Source: Bacillota bacterium (GTDB taxonomy: Bacteria > Bacillota > Clostridia > Lachnospirales > Lachnospiraceae). From it: DNA of 64,000 nucleotides. Made by a program: the position numbers and the translations under genes. Of the stretch, positions 1-8,957 are shown piece by piece. The stretch is taken from the NCBI GenBank assembly GCA_023435895.1, contig JAEZLH010000027.1, forward strand, positions 124,001 to 188,000. Direction: 5' to 3'. A model generated the notes under the pieces. The model did no database searches. It saw only the letters and a program-made list of their open reading frames with translations, and was not told the origin of the DNA. Numbering within the stretch: position 1 is the stretch's first letter; each line of letters opens with the position of its first letter.

Positions 1-2
1 AG

Positions 3-341
3 TATGAGGGAATTAAGGTGATGTATTCCGGAGCAGTATTAATTGGTGCAGACTTGGTGAAGGAATATTATATAAAGGATAAACTGGCTTGTTTCTCCTA
101 TCAAAAGGTATATGAACTTGTTTTTGATAATGGAAGGTTAACTACAACCATTGACCAAAGTAAAGCCATGCTTAAAATAAGAAAAAATATTGATACAGGA
201 CTTAGAACCCTATCAAAAGGTCGTGATTTACGTTGCATCAAACGTTTTTTGAACTCCTCTTTAATTGGTGATTATAACGCATTTTTCCTTCCATTCAGAA
301 GAATGAAATATTTAAAGGTGATGCAGGAGGACTATCAATAA
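3..341 (+). CDS. Unrecognised protein, probably the C-terminal end of a gene cut by the window edge
   Basis: An open frame runs in from the left edge without a stop, so the visible 112 codons are probably the end of a longer protein. A short gene starting at GTG 18 or ATG 21, behind GAGGG at 6-10, is also possible. The visible part is basic, with no signal peptide or clear membrane segment, and ends in an aromatic/Arg/Lys-rich stretch. I do not recognise a family. It is followed by a candidate terminator and then rimO, so it appears to be a separate transcription unit. Confidence 0.5.
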   Translation, partial: YEGIKVMYSGAVLIGADLVKEYYIKDKLACFSYQKVYELVFDNGRLTTTIDQSKAMLKIRKNIDTGLRTLSKGRDLRCIKRFLNSSLIGDYNAFFLPFRRMKYLKVMQEDYQ

Positions 342-420
342 GTGAAGGAATCTCCACTTTGAGAACCATTTACCTGAATCATATTCTCATCTTTGAATGG
401 GAGTGACTAGTACGCAGTAA

Positions 421-463
421 AAACGTTTTCCGTATCATTTCAGTAAAAACGGTTTCTTTTTTT
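421..463 (+). terminator. Candidate Rho-independent terminator upstream of rimO
   Basis: The arms AAACGTTTT and AAAACGGTTT pair over about nine base pairs with one bulged G, and a T-rich tail (TTTCTTTTTTT) follows. The stem is A/T-rich, so its strength is uncertain. It would end transcription of the gene at the left edge. Confidence 0.5.
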
Positions 464-526
464 GATAAAAGCTGTTACAATGTGTGATGCAACAAAGTTA
501 CGAATTTGAAAGGCATGTGCAAAAGA

Positions 527-1858
527 ATGAATATTTATTTTATATCACTTGGTTGTGATAAAAACCTGGTAGACAGTGAGAATATGCTTGGAATCCTGAA
601 TGAGGATGGATACCGCATTATCGATAATGAAAAGGACGCCGATATCATCATCGTAAATACCTGCTGCTTTATTAATGATGCTAAACAGGAAAGTATTAAT
701 ACGATTTTAGAGATGGCTGAATATAAGAAATCAGGCAGTGCAAAGGCGTTGATTGTGGCAGGCTGCTTGGCTGAACGCTACAAGGATGAGATTCTGTCAG
801 AGATTCCTGAGGTTGATGCATTACTTGGAACAACTAGCTTTCAGGATATCTTAAAGGCGATTGATACAATTTTTGAAGGAGAGAAACATATCGAATTCGA
901 AAATTTGGATATCTTGCCAAAGGTAAGTAGCAAGAGAATGCTAACCTCAGGGGCTTATTCCACTTATATGAAGATTGCAGAGGGTTGTGATAAACATTGT
1001 ACTTATTGCATTATTCCAAAGGTAAGGGGCAACTACCGAAGTGTTCCTATGGAGGAGTTAATCAATGAGGCCAATTATCTTGCTTCTCAAGGTGTTAAGG
1101 AACTAATTCTGGTTGCACAAGAGACAACCTTATATGGAGTAGATTTGTATGGAGAAAAATCCCTTCCGAAGCTTTTAAAGGAACTGTGTAAAGTAGAAGG
1201 CATTGAATGGATAAGGATTCTCTATTGTTATCCGGAAGAGATTACTGATGAGCTGATTGAAGTGATGAAGGAAGAACCGAAGATATGCAGATATCTTGAT
1301 TTACCTATTCAGCATGCTTCCGATCGAATCTTGAAATTAATGGGTAGAAGAACTTCCAGACAGGATCTGATTGATATTATAGCAAAGTTACGTGCGAATA
1401 TGCCTGATATTGCTCTTCGAACCACCTTGATTACAGGCTTCCCTACAGAAACCGAAGAGGAGCATAAAGAGCTGCTGGAATTTGTAGAAATGATGAAGTT
1501 TGACCGTCTGGGTGTATTCACTTATTCTAAGGAAGACAATACACCTGCATCTACATTAAAGCCACAGGTAACGGCTAGAGTAAAGAAGCAAAGACAGAAA
1601 GAAATTATGAAGCTTCAGCAGGGAATTGTATTTGAGAAGAATTCTGAACTTGAAGGAAATGTCTATCAGGTGCTGATAGAGGGCAGAATTGCGGAAGAGG
1701 AGAATGTATACATTGGAAGAACGTATATGGATGCTCCTCAGGTGGATGGATTTATATTCATAAGATCATATCGAGAACTAATCTCCGGCGAGATGGTAAG
1801 GGCTTATGTAAGCGGAGCAAAGGGTTATGATTTGATCGGTGAATTAATGGTAGAATAA
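527..1858 (+). CDS. rimO: Ribosomal protein S12 methylthiotransferase RimO
   Basis: Radical SAM enzyme that adds a methylthio group to a conserved aspartate of ribosomal protein S12 (family knowledge). From the start MNIYFISLGC the protein is 443 residues, normal for RimO. Cys10, Cys46 and Cys80 are the expected ligands of the N-terminal (UPF0004) cluster. CDKHCTYC at 154-161 is the radical SAM CxxxCxxC motif, and the last 60-70 residues match a TRAM domain. The longer frame opens at TTG 506, but the N-terminus of relatives begins as chosen here. MiaB is the main alternative; the CDKNLVDSE N-terminus and adjacency to pgsA favour RimO. Confidence 0.93.
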   Translation: MNIYFISLGCDKNLVDSENMLGILNEDGYRIIDNEKDADIIIVNTCCFINDAKQESINTILEMAEYKKSGSAKALIVAGCLAERYKDEILSEIPEVDALLGTTSFQDILKAIDTIFEGEKHIEFENLDILPKVSSKRMLTSGAYSTYMKIAEGCDKHCTYCIIPKVRGNYRSVPMEELINEANYLASQGVKELILVAQETTLYGVDLYGEKSLPKLLKELCKVEGIEWIRILYCYPEEITDELIEVMKEEPKICRYLDLPIQHASDRILKLMGRRTSRQDLIDIIAKLRANMPDIALRTTLITGFPTETEEEHKELLEFVEMMKFDRLGVFTYSKEDNTPASTLKPQVTARVKKQRQKEIMKLQQGIVFEKNSELEGNVYQVLIEGRIAEEENVYIGRTYMDAPQVDGFIFIRSYRELISGEMVRAYVSGAKGYDLIGELMVE

Positions 1859-1894
1859 AAACATTGCCGGATAAAAGGCAGAATGGAGAGTAAC

Positions 1895-2437
1895 ATGAAT
1901 TTGCCCAATAAAATTACAATTTTCAGAGTTATTATGATTCCTTTCTTTTTAGTGTTTCTGTTGATGCCGGAGATTCCGTATAACAGAGCAATTGCTGCGG
2001 GGATATTTATCATAGCGGCTTTATCAGACTTGGCGGACGGTTATATTGCTAGAAAGTACAAGCTAATCACCAACTTTGGTAAATTTATGGATCCATTGGC
2101 TGATAAACTATTGGTTAGCAGTGCATTGATTTGCTTTGTAGAATTAAAGCAGCTGGCAGCTTGGATTGTTATTGTTATTATATCCAGAGAGTTTATCATC
2201 AGCGGTTTTCGTTTGATTGCATCGGATAAGGGTATTGTAATTGCTGCCGGATGGTGGGGCAAAATCAAGACCAATGTCCAGATGATTATGAGTGTTATGT
2301 TAATTGTTGATTTAAATTATGGCTGGATGAATGTACTTGAGCAAATTGCCATTTATCTTTCAGTAATATTAACAATCATATCCTTAGTTGATTATATGAT
2401 TAAGAATAAAAATGTTTTAAGCGAGAAAACAATATAA
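1895..2437 (+). CDS. pgsA: CDP-diacylglycerol-glycerol-3-phosphate 3-phosphatidyltransferase PgsA
   Basis: Makes phosphatidylglycerophosphate from CDP-diacylglycerol and glycerol 3-phosphate, the committed step to phosphatidylglycerol, in the cytoplasmic membrane. The CDP-alcohol phosphotransferase signature (DGxxAR, eight residues, GxxxDxxxD) is complete in the stretch starting DGYIARKY around residues 50-72. Several hydrophobic segments are visible. Start ATG 1895 is preferred over ATG 1883 because GGAGAG sits 4-9 nt upstream and relatives begin MNLPNK. It lies 36 nt after rimO, so the two are probably cotranscribed. Confidence 0.93.
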   Translation: MNLPNKITIFRVIMIPFFLVFLLMPEIPYNRAIAAGIFIIAALSDLADGYIARKYKLITNFGKFMDPLADKLLVSSALICFVELKQLAAWIVIVIISREFIISGFRLIASDKGIVIAAGWWGKIKTNVQMIMSVMLIVDLNYGWMNVLEQIAIYLSVILTIISLVDYMIKNKNVLSEKTI

Positions 2438-2451
2438 TAAGAAGGCATAGA

Positions 2452-2499
2452 AGAACACGATTGCATTAAGAGATCTCCTCAAGGATGCAATGGTGTTCT
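2452..2499 (+). terminator. 15-bp hairpin between pgsA and cinA
   Basis: AGAACACGATTGCAT and ATGCAATGGTGTTCT pair over 15 positions with one mismatch. The 18-nt loop itself contains GAGATCTC. The tail (TTCATTAG) is not a good U-tract, so this may be a weak terminator, an attenuator or an RNA-stability hairpin. Confidence 0.5.
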
Positions 2500-2524
2500 T
2501 TCATTAGAAAGAGAGGAATTAAGT

Positions 2525-3778
2525 ATGACAATAGAATTGATTAGTGTAGGAACAGAATTACTGCTTGGTAATATCGTGAATACCAATGCAAACTATTTAT
2601 CAAAAAAATGTGCAGAGTTAGGCTACTCCTTATATTATCAAATTACCGTGGGGGACAACGAAGGAAGACTTTGTGATGCATTAAAGGAAGCCCTCGGTCG
2701 TTCCGATGTAGTTATATTGACAGGGGGACTTGGTCCCACTCAGGATGATATGACCAAAGAGACAGTGGCGAAGGTGCTTGGCAGAGAGTTGATTATGGAT
2801 GATCACTCAAAAGAGAGAATTGCATCCTTCTTTCAATTCCGCTTTGGGGGAAATCAGGTTCCACCGGTTATTACAGAGAATAACTGGAAGCAAGCACTAA
2901 AAATTGAAGACTGTATTGTACTTGATAATGACAATGGAACCGCTCCTGCTTATATCGTAGAAGAAGGAGAAAAGGTTGTGATACTCCTTCCGGGACCTCC
3001 CTCTGAGATGGTTCCCCTATTTGATCATAAAGTATATCCTTATTTAAGAAAGAAACAGAATAGAATATTTCTATCTAAGATGGTCAAGATCTGTGGAGTG
3101 GGCGAAAGCAGAGCAGAAACAGAAATACTTGATCTGATTGAAGGTCAGAGTAACCCCACGGTGGCACCCTATGCCAAGGATGCGGAAGTGCATTTTCGAG
3201 TTACTGCTGCGGCTGATAGCGTAGAAGAAGGAGAACAGCTGATAGCACCTGTAGTGGAGGAATTATATCGCCGCTTTGGAGATAACATCTATTCCACCGA
3301 TGAGGGAGAAATGCTGGAGGATGTGGTTGTCAAGTTGCTTGTAGAAAAGAAATATACGCTAGCTACAGCGGAATCTTGCACCGGAGGGTTGTTGACTGGA
3401 CGTTTGGTGAATGTGCCCGGTGTATCCGAAGTTTTAAAGGAAGGCTTCATCACCTATTCTAACGAAGCCAAGATGAAATATCTAGGCGTGAAAGAAGAAA
3501 GTTTAAAGCAATTCGGTGCGGTAAGTGCTGAGGTTGCAAAAGAAATGGCAATCGGAGTTGCACAAAACACTTCTTCAAACGTAGGTCTTGGCATTACCGG
3601 AATTGCAGGCCCTGATGGAGGTACGCCGGAGAAACCGGTAGGATTGGTGTATATTGGTTGTTCAGTGGAAGGTAAGGTTCAGGTCAGGGAACTAAGACTT
3701 GGTGGAAATCGTCAAAGAGTAAGGGATCAGAGTATTATACATGCTTTGGATTTGTTGCGAAGATGTTTAATTAGCTAA
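2525..3778 (+). CDS. cinA: CinA-family protein (competence/damage-inducible; NMN amidase domain)
   Basis: Full-length 417-residue CinA. Residues 1 to about 170 form a molybdopterin-binding-like (MoCF) domain opening ISVGTELLLG, with the GGLGPTQDD motif near residue 65. The C-terminal 150 residues, beginning ATAESCTGGLL, form the PncC-type nicotinamide-nucleotide amidase domain, which recycles NMN to nicotinate mononucleotide. GAGAGGAATT precedes the ATG. In many Firmicutes cinA is next to recA; here recA is about 14 kb away. Confidence 0.92.
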   Translation: MTIELISVGTELLLGNIVNTNANYLSKKCAELGYSLYYQITVGDNEGRLCDALKEALGRSDVVILTGGLGPTQDDMTKETVAKVLGRELIMDDHSKERIASFFQFRFGGNQVPPVITENNWKQALKIEDCIVLDNDNGTAPAYIVEEGEKVVILLPGPPSEMVPLFDHKVYPYLRKKQNRIFLSKMVKICGVGESRAETEILDLIEGQSNPTVAPYAKDAEVHFRVTAAADSVEEGEQLIAPVVEELYRRFGDNIYSTDEGEMLEDVVVKLLVEKKYTLATAESCTGGLLTGRLVNVPGVSEVLKEGFITYSNEAKMKYLGVKEESLKQFGAVSAEVAKEMAIGVAQNTSSNVGLGITGIAGPDGGTPEKPVGLVYIGCSVEGKVQVRELRLGGNRQRVRDQSIIHALDLLRRCLIS

Positions 3779-4113
3779 AAGGCTTAGTTTAGCATTGGAT
3801 ATGTCTTTTTCATAAGAAAAGAGGAATATGCATCCAAGCTGAGTATTTAACTTTGATGGTAGTTATATTTTGGATGTTACGTTTATGGGGTAAGAAAAGA
3901 CAGTTTATAAGTTTTTTATTCGACATTTCGCCAATCTTATGTTATGTTAAATGTAAACCTTATTAAGTTAGTAGGAAATAAAGGAATAATAAGGTGGAAA
4001 AACAAGCGCAAATTCTAAGATGAATATTATTTTAAGGAATTTGCATACGCTTTATAATGTTAATAAATAGAGTGATAAAAGAAATTTAGATTAATGGAAG
4101 GCATTATTAATAG
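3779..4113. other. 335-bp gap between cinA and the flavoprotein gene
   Basis: I see no ORF, RNA gene or strong terminator here. The stop codon of cinA overlaps a weak 6-bp hairpin (GCTAAA/TTTAGC, 3774-3793) without a T-run. A plausible promoter for the next gene is listed separately. Confidence 0.5.
3920..3948 (+). promoter_or_regulatory. Candidate sigma-A promoter for the flavoprotein gene
   Basis: TCGACA (5/6 to consensus) and TATGTT (4/6) are spaced by 17 nt. The predicted start leaves a leader of about 160 nt. Confidence 0.35.
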
Positions 4114-5349
4114 ATGAGCAAGGTTTTTGTAATTGGAGGCGGTGCTGCCGGAATGCTTGCAGCTATCGTGGCAGCAAGAAATGGTCATAAGGTTGTATTG
4201 TTAGAAAAGAATGAGAAATTAGGAAAGAAATTATTTATCACCGGAAAGGGTAGATGTAATATTACAAATGCCTGTGATAGAGAAGAGTTTTTTGAGCAAA
4301 TTGTAACGAATCCAAAATTTCTGTTTGGTGCGTATCACACTTTTAATAACTATGATGCGATGGATTTTTTTGAACAGATCGGTTTGAAGGTTAAAACGGA
4401 AAGAGGAAATCGAGTATTCCCTGAATCGGATAAATCATCCGATGTAATCGCGGTACTAAAGCGAGAACTGGAGCGTCAAGGGGTTATGATTCGTTATCAC
4501 AGCGAGGTAACTGAGATTTTGACGGAAGAAGATCACTTTAAGGGACTTAAAGTGAAAAACTCAAATGAAGTATTTCAAGGAGACGCGGTGATTATTGCGA
4601 CAGGAGGACTTTCCTATGCCACTACCGGTTCCACTGGAGATGGCTATGAGTTTGCAAAAAGAATGGGACACACCATAACGGATTTAAATCCCTCCCTAGT
4701 TCCTCTTCATACAAAGGAAACTTTTGTGAAAGAACTGATGGGTCTATCCCTTCGTAATATAGAAGTGTCCATCAGCGTTGGTGAAAAGCAGGTGTATCGT
4801 GATTTTGGAGAGTTGTTATTCACACATTTTGGAGTGAGTGGTCCGGTAATACTCAGCGCCAGCAGTTATCTGATTCCTTTTTTGAAAAAGGGTTCTCAGC
4901 CAAAATTGACCATTGATTTAAAGCCTGCATTGACAATAGAACAGCTGGATGCGCGAATATTAAGGGATTTTGATGAATTTAAGAATAAACAATTTAAGAA
5001 TTCCCTTGACCACCTATTGCCAAATAAATTAATAGATGTTATCATTCGACTAAGCTTGATTGATCCTGAAAAAAAGGTCAATTCCATAACAAAAGAAGAA
5101 CGATTAAGGCTTGTTGGACTTCTTAAGAACTTAACATTGAATATCACTAAACTTAGTGATTATAATCAGGCCGTGGTTACCAAAGGCGGTATCAATGTTA
5201 AAGAGATAAATCCATCGACGATGGAATCGAAGCATATGAAAAATGTGTATTTTGTGGGCGAGGTACTGGATTTGGATGCGTTGACCGGAGGATTTAATTT
5301 GCAAATTGCTTGGTCGACCGCATATCTGGCTGCTCTTTCACTTCATTAA
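4114..5349 (+). CDS. NAD(P)/FAD-dependent oxidoreductase, HI0933/YhiN family
   Basis: 411-residue flavoprotein. The N-terminus VFVIGGGAAGM is a Rossmann GxGxxG FAD-binding motif, followed by the family motif KLFITGKGRCNITN (about residues 36-49). VIIATGGLSYATTGSTGDG is a second conserved block and GGFNLQIAWSTA lies at the C-terminus. This family (HI0933, YhiN; BaiN is a relative that reduces bile-acid intermediates) has no settled role in most bacteria, so no substrate is assigned. GGAAGG lies about 13 nt before the ATG, a rather long spacing. It sits 30 nt before cmk. Confidence 0.85.
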   Translation: MSKVFVIGGGAAGMLAAIVAARNGHKVVLLEKNEKLGKKLFITGKGRCNITNACDREEFFEQIVTNPKFLFGAYHTFNNYDAMDFFEQIGLKVKTERGNRVFPESDKSSDVIAVLKRELERQGVMIRYHSEVTEILTEEDHFKGLKVKNSNEVFQGDAVIIATGGLSYATTGSTGDGYEFAKRMGHTITDLNPSLVPLHTKETFVKELMGLSLRNIEVSISVGEKQVYRDFGELLFTHFGVSGPVILSASSYLIPFLKKGSQPKLTIDLKPALTIEQLDARILRDFDEFKNKQFKNSLDHLLPNKLIDVIIRLSLIDPEKKVNSITKEERLRLVGLLKNLTLNITKLSDYNQAVVTKGGINVKEINPSTMESKHMKNVYFVGEVLDLDALTGGFNLQIAWSTAYLAALSLH

Positions 5350-5379
5350 TACAAAAAAAGTAACTCGGAGGTAATTGCC

Positions 5380-6045
5380 ATGAAGGTTTTTAATCTTGCA
5401 ATTGACGGACCGGCCGGAGCCGGTAAAAGTACAATAGCCAAACGAATTGCAAAGCAACTTGGTTACATCTATGTGGATACGGGTGCAATGTACCGTGCCA
5501 TGGCACTATATTTTATAAGAAATAACATTCAGGCATCGGAGACGGATAAAATTGAAGAGGCCTGTAAAGACGTAAAGGTTTCCATTGAATACAAAGACGG
5601 CGAGCAGCTGGTTGTATTAAACGGTGAGAATGTAAATTCCCTCATTCGAACCGAAGAAGTTGGTAACATGGCAAGCACTACTTCTATAAATAAGGCAGTT
5701 AGATTAAAGCTGGTAGAATTACAGCAAGAACTTGCCAAAAAAGAAAGTGTAGTCATGGACGGAAGGGATATTGGGACTTATGTCCTTCCCAATGCAGATT
5801 TAAAGATTTATCTGACTGCTAGTTCGAAGGAACGGGCAAGAAGAAGATGGGCAGAATTACTGGAACGAGAAATACAGGCAGATATTAACGAGATCGAAAA
5901 GGACATCATTGAGCGTGATGAGCGTGATATGAGCCGTGAGTTTGCACCCTTAAAACAGGCAGAAGACGCTGTGTATCTTGATACCTCCAATATGCCCATC
6001 GATGAAGTGGTTCAGACAATCATCGATCTTTGCAAACAAAAATAA
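5380..6045 (+). CDS. cmk: Cytidylate kinase
   Basis: Phosphorylates CMP and dCMP with ATP. The P-loop GPAGAGKS lies at residues 10-17, followed by YVDTGAMYRA, DGRDIGT and the RDERD lid region, all typical of Cmk. Its 221 residues are the usual length. CGGAGG sits 9 nt upstream of the ATG. In Firmicutes cmk is often followed by a lipid acyltransferase or by rpsA; here the ispH-rpsA fusion follows after 23 nt, which supports one operon. Confidence 0.95.
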   Translation: MKVFNLAIDGPAGAGKSTIAKRIAKQLGYIYVDTGAMYRAMALYFIRNNIQASETDKIEEACKDVKVSIEYKDGEQLVVLNGENVNSLIRTEEVGNMASTTSINKAVRLKLVELQQELAKKESVVMDGRDIGTYVLPNADLKIYLTASSKERARRRWAELLEREIQADINEIEKDIIERDERDMSREFAPLKQAEDAVYLDTSNMPIDEVVQTIIDLCKQK

Positions 6046-6068
6046 TGAAGTAAGGAAGCTGAATTAAG

Positions 6069-7997
6069 TTGAAAATAACAACCGCAAAAAGTGCAGGTTT
6101 TTGCTTTGGTGTAAAAAGAGCTGTTGATTTGGTCTATAAAGAGGTTCAAAGTAAAGAAGCAGTTTATACCTTTGGTCCGATTATTCACAATGAAGAAGTT
6201 GTTTCTGATTTGTGCAGTAAAGGTGTTAAAGTGATTGAACACCCGGAAGAATTAAAAGCATTGCCAAAGGGTACAATAATCATACGTTCCCACGGCATAT
6301 CCTCAGAAATCCAAGAAGAACTGTCTTCTTACGGACATAAAGTGATTGATGCAACCTGTCCCTATGTGAAGAAAATTCATCGTGTGGTAAAAGAAAAAAA
6401 TGCGGACGGTCAACATATCCTTATTATCGGTAATCGTACTCACCCAGAGGTGGAAGGCATTGTTGGTTGGTGTGGCACACCATCGGATTGTACGGTAATT
6501 GAAGAGGAAGAGGAAGCAGAAAGATTTCAGGTCTCAAAGGACAAAAAAATCTGTATTGTCGCACAGACGACATTTAATTACAAGAAATTTCAAGATTTAG
6601 TTGAAATTATATCAAAAAAGGGTTATGATATACTTGTTTTAAATACAATTTGCAATGCCACGGAAGAACGGCAAGCAGAAGCTTATCAACTGGCAAAGCA
6701 TTCCGATGCTATGATAGTGGTAGGCTCGGAACATAGCTCGAATACGAGAAAGCTATATGAAATATGCAAAAAAGAATGTGAAAATACTTACTATATACAG
6801 AAACTCGTAGACCTGGATTTAAATTTGTTTAAATCTTATCGGAATGTAGGTATTACAGCAGGGGCTTCTACCCCAAACAATATTATCAAGGAGGTTCATA
6901 CTGTCATGTCAGAAAAGAGTTTTGAACAATTATTGGAAGAAGAAAAGGTAGTGCAAATAAACAACGGTGATGTTGTAGAAGGAATTGTCTTGGGTGTAAA
7001 AGAAGATGAAATCATCTTAAATATAGGCTACAAGTCGGAAGGTTATATCACAAGAAACGAATACACCAATACAGCCGGTCTTGATTTAAGAACCGTTGTA
7101 AGCATTGGCGATGTTATGCAAGCTAAAATTTTAAAGACCAATGACGGCGAAGGACAAGTTGCATTAACTTATAAGAGACTTGCTGCTGAAAAGGGCAATA
7201 AGAGATTAGAAGAAGCATTTGAGAATCACGAAGTACTTACCGCTAAGGTTGCAGCTGTATTAAACGGCGGCTTAAGCGTAATCGTAGATGAAGCAAGAGT
7301 ATTTATTCCTGCAAGCTTAATCTCTGATGCATATGAGAAAGATCTTACCAAATACAACGGCGAGACAATTGATTTCGTTATTACAGAATTCAATCCGAAG
7401 AAGAGAAGAATCATCGGCGATCGCAAGCAATTAATCGTTGCTAAGAAAGACGCTTTAAAGAAAGACCTGTTTGAGAAAATTCAGGTTGGAGCAACCGTAG
7501 AGGGAACAGTTAAGAATATTACAGACTTTGGTGCATTCATCGATCTTGGTGGTGCAGACGGTCTTCTTCACATCTCTGAGATGTCTTGGGGAAGAGTTGA
7601 GAATCCTAAGAAGATCTTTAAAGTTGGCGATGCAGTAAAAGCCTTTGTTAAAGATATTCAGGGAGAAAAGATTGCGCTTAGCTTAAAATTTGAGGGTGAG
7701 AATCCTTGGATAAGTGCTGAGACAAAATATGCAGTAGGCAATGTGGTTACAGGTTATGTTGCTCGTATGACAGATTTCGGTGCTTTTGTTGAATTAGAAC
7801 CCGGTATTGATGCACTGTTACATGTATCTCAGATTTCAAGAGATCATGTTGAAAAACCTTCTGACGCATTAAAGATTGGTCAGGAAGTAACTGCAAAGGT
7901 TGTTGAGTTCAATAGAGAAGATAAGAAGATCAGCTTAAGTGTAAAAGCACTGGAAGCACCTGAGAAGGAAGTAGAAGCAGCTGAAGTGACAGAATAA
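6069..7997 (+). CDS. ispH-rpsA: Fused IspH (HMBPP reductase) and ribosomal protein S1
   Basis: A single 642-codon frame joins two proteins. Residues 1-280 are IspH, the [4Fe-4S] enzyme that converts HMBPP to IPP and DMAPP at the end of the MEP isoprenoid pathway: Cys12, Cys97 and Cys195 are the cluster ligands, and His40, His75 and His125 are present. Residues from about 290 hold four S1 RNA-binding domains; the third (GTVKNITDFGAFIDLGG) and fourth (GYVARMTDFGAFVELEPG) are the best conserved. Translation starts at TTG 6069. The fusion is known from other clostridia. An AAGGAGG at 6888-6894 precedes an in-frame ATG at 6906 exactly at the domain junction, so a free S1 may also be made. Confidence 0.93.
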   Translation: MKITTAKSAGFCFGVKRAVDLVYKEVQSKEAVYTFGPIIHNEEVVSDLCSKGVKVIEHPEELKALPKGTIIIRSHGISSEIQEELSSYGHKVIDATCPYVKKIHRVVKEKNADGQHILIIGNRTHPEVEGIVGWCGTPSDCTVIEEEEEAERFQVSKDKKICIVAQTTFNYKKFQDLVEIISKKGYDILVLNTICNATEERQAEAYQLAKHSDAMIVVGSEHSSNTRKLYEICKKECENTYYIQKLVDLDLNLFKSYRNVGITAGASTPNNIIKEVHTVMSEKSFEQLLEEEKVVQINNGDVVEGIVLGVKEDEIILNIGYKSEGYITRNEYTNTAGLDLRTVVSIGDVMQAKILKTNDGEGQVALTYKRLAAEKGNKRLEEAFENHEVLTAKVAAVLNGGLSVIVDEARVFIPASLISDAYEKDLTKYNGETIDFVITEFNPKKRRIIGDRKQLIVAKKDALKKDLFEKIQVGATVEGTVKNITDFGAFIDLGGADGLLHISEMSWGRVENPKKIFKVGDAVKAFVKDIQGEKIALSLKFEGENPWISAETKYAVGNVVTGYVARMTDFGAFVELEPGIDALLHVSQISRDHVEKPSDALKIGQEVTAKVVEFNREDKKISLSVKALEAPEKEVEAAEVTE

Positions 7998-8029
7998 TCT
8001 ATACATCATATGATAAAGGAGATTTGAGT

Positions 8030-8809
8030 TTGTTCGGTGATTATGAAGCATTTAAAAAATCCATTTATGATATGACGAAAATTGATTTGAATTCTTATAA
8101 AGAACGACAGATGAAGCGACGGATTGAAGCATTGATTACCAAACACGGAATCACTACGTATACCGACTATATTCAGAAACTAAAGACCGACCGAGCAGCC
8201 TACGAGGAATTCATCAATTACATTACAATCAATGTATCCGAATTTTTTCGTAACCCGGAGCAATGGGGTGTTTTAGAAAAGCAGGTATTCCCGTATTTAA
8301 TGGAGCGCTTTGGTAAGAGTCTTAAAATCTGGAGTGCTGCCTGTTCAACCGGTGACGAACCTTATTCTCTTGCAATGTTGCTTTCTAAGTTTGTTCCGCT
8401 TAATCAGATTAAGATTATTGCCACAGACATAGACAAGCAGGTAATGGAGAAAGCAAGAATTGGTCTTTACCATGAGAAGAGTCTGAAGGATTTACCGGAA
8501 GAATTTCTTAAGAAGTATTTTACGAGGATTAATGATCGTACTTATCAAATTTCGGATGCTATTAAATCCTGTGTAGAGTTTAAACATCATGACTTGTTGA
8601 GAGAACCATATCCAACTAATTGTGATTTGATTGTATGCCGTAATGTATTAATTTATTTTACGGATGAGGCAAAGAATAAAATCTATATGGATTTTAACAA
8701 TGCTCTCAAAAAAGATGCGTTATTATTTGTAGGCAGTACAGAACAAATAATACAATCACAGCAGATTGGATTTCAAACCTACAAATCATTCTTTTATAAA
8801 AAAGCATAG
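8030..8809 (+). CDS. cheR: CheR-type protein-glutamate O-methyltransferase
   Basis: SAM-dependent methyltransferase that in chemotaxis methylates glutamates on receptors. It has an N-terminal CheR_N helical domain (residues 1-70, basic), the SAM-binding stretch WSAACSTGDEPYSLAML and the family motif CRNVLIYF. AAAGGAG at 8015-8021 is 8 nt from TTG 8030 but only 2 nt from the alternative TTG at 8024, so 8030 is chosen. No receptor, CheB or CheA gene is nearby; the gene lies between translation and lipid genes. The target is therefore unknown, though remote chemoreceptors are possible. Confidence 0.88.
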   Translation: MFGDYEAFKKSIYDMTKIDLNSYKERQMKRRIEALITKHGITTYTDYIQKLKTDRAAYEEFINYITINVSEFFRNPEQWGVLEKQVFPYLMERFGKSLKIWSAACSTGDEPYSLAMLLSKFVPLNQIKIIATDIDKQVMEKARIGLYHEKSLKDLPEEFLKKYFTRINDRTYQISDAIKSCVEFKHHDLLREPYPTNCDLIVCRNVLIYFTDEAKNKIYMDFNNALKKDALLFVGSTEQIIQSQQIGFQTYKSFFYKKA

Positions 8810-8819
8810 TGAATCTTAT

Positions 8820-8864
8820 TTGGCATATCCTAGCAAAAAGCTGTTAGGATATGCCAATTGCTTT
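8820..8864 (+). terminator. Strong hairpin terminator after cheR
   Basis: Perfect 13-bp inverted repeat (TTGGCATATCCTA / TAGGATATGCCAA) with a 12-nt loop that can itself pair (AGC/GCT). The T-rich tail (TTGCTTTG) is short. It ends the cmk-ispH-cheR unit. Confidence 0.8.
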
Positions 8865-8899
8865 GAGAATGGAACATGGCTTAATTTTCAAAAATGTGG

Positions 8900-8928
8900 T
8901 TGATTTTTAGAATGATATCGAGTATATT
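8900..8928 (+). promoter_or_regulatory. Promoter for plsX
   Basis: TTGATT and TATATT (5/6 to the -10 consensus) are spaced by 17 nt, about 30 nt before the plsX start codon and directly after the cheR terminator. I do not see a FapR-type operator. Confidence 0.6.
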
Positions 8929-8957
8929 GTTAAATAGATTAGCTAACGGAGGGTGTT

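Noticed and set aside
2452..2499. Riboswitch upstream of cinA
   Set aside because: A single simple hairpin with no conserved aptamer core that I can recognise.
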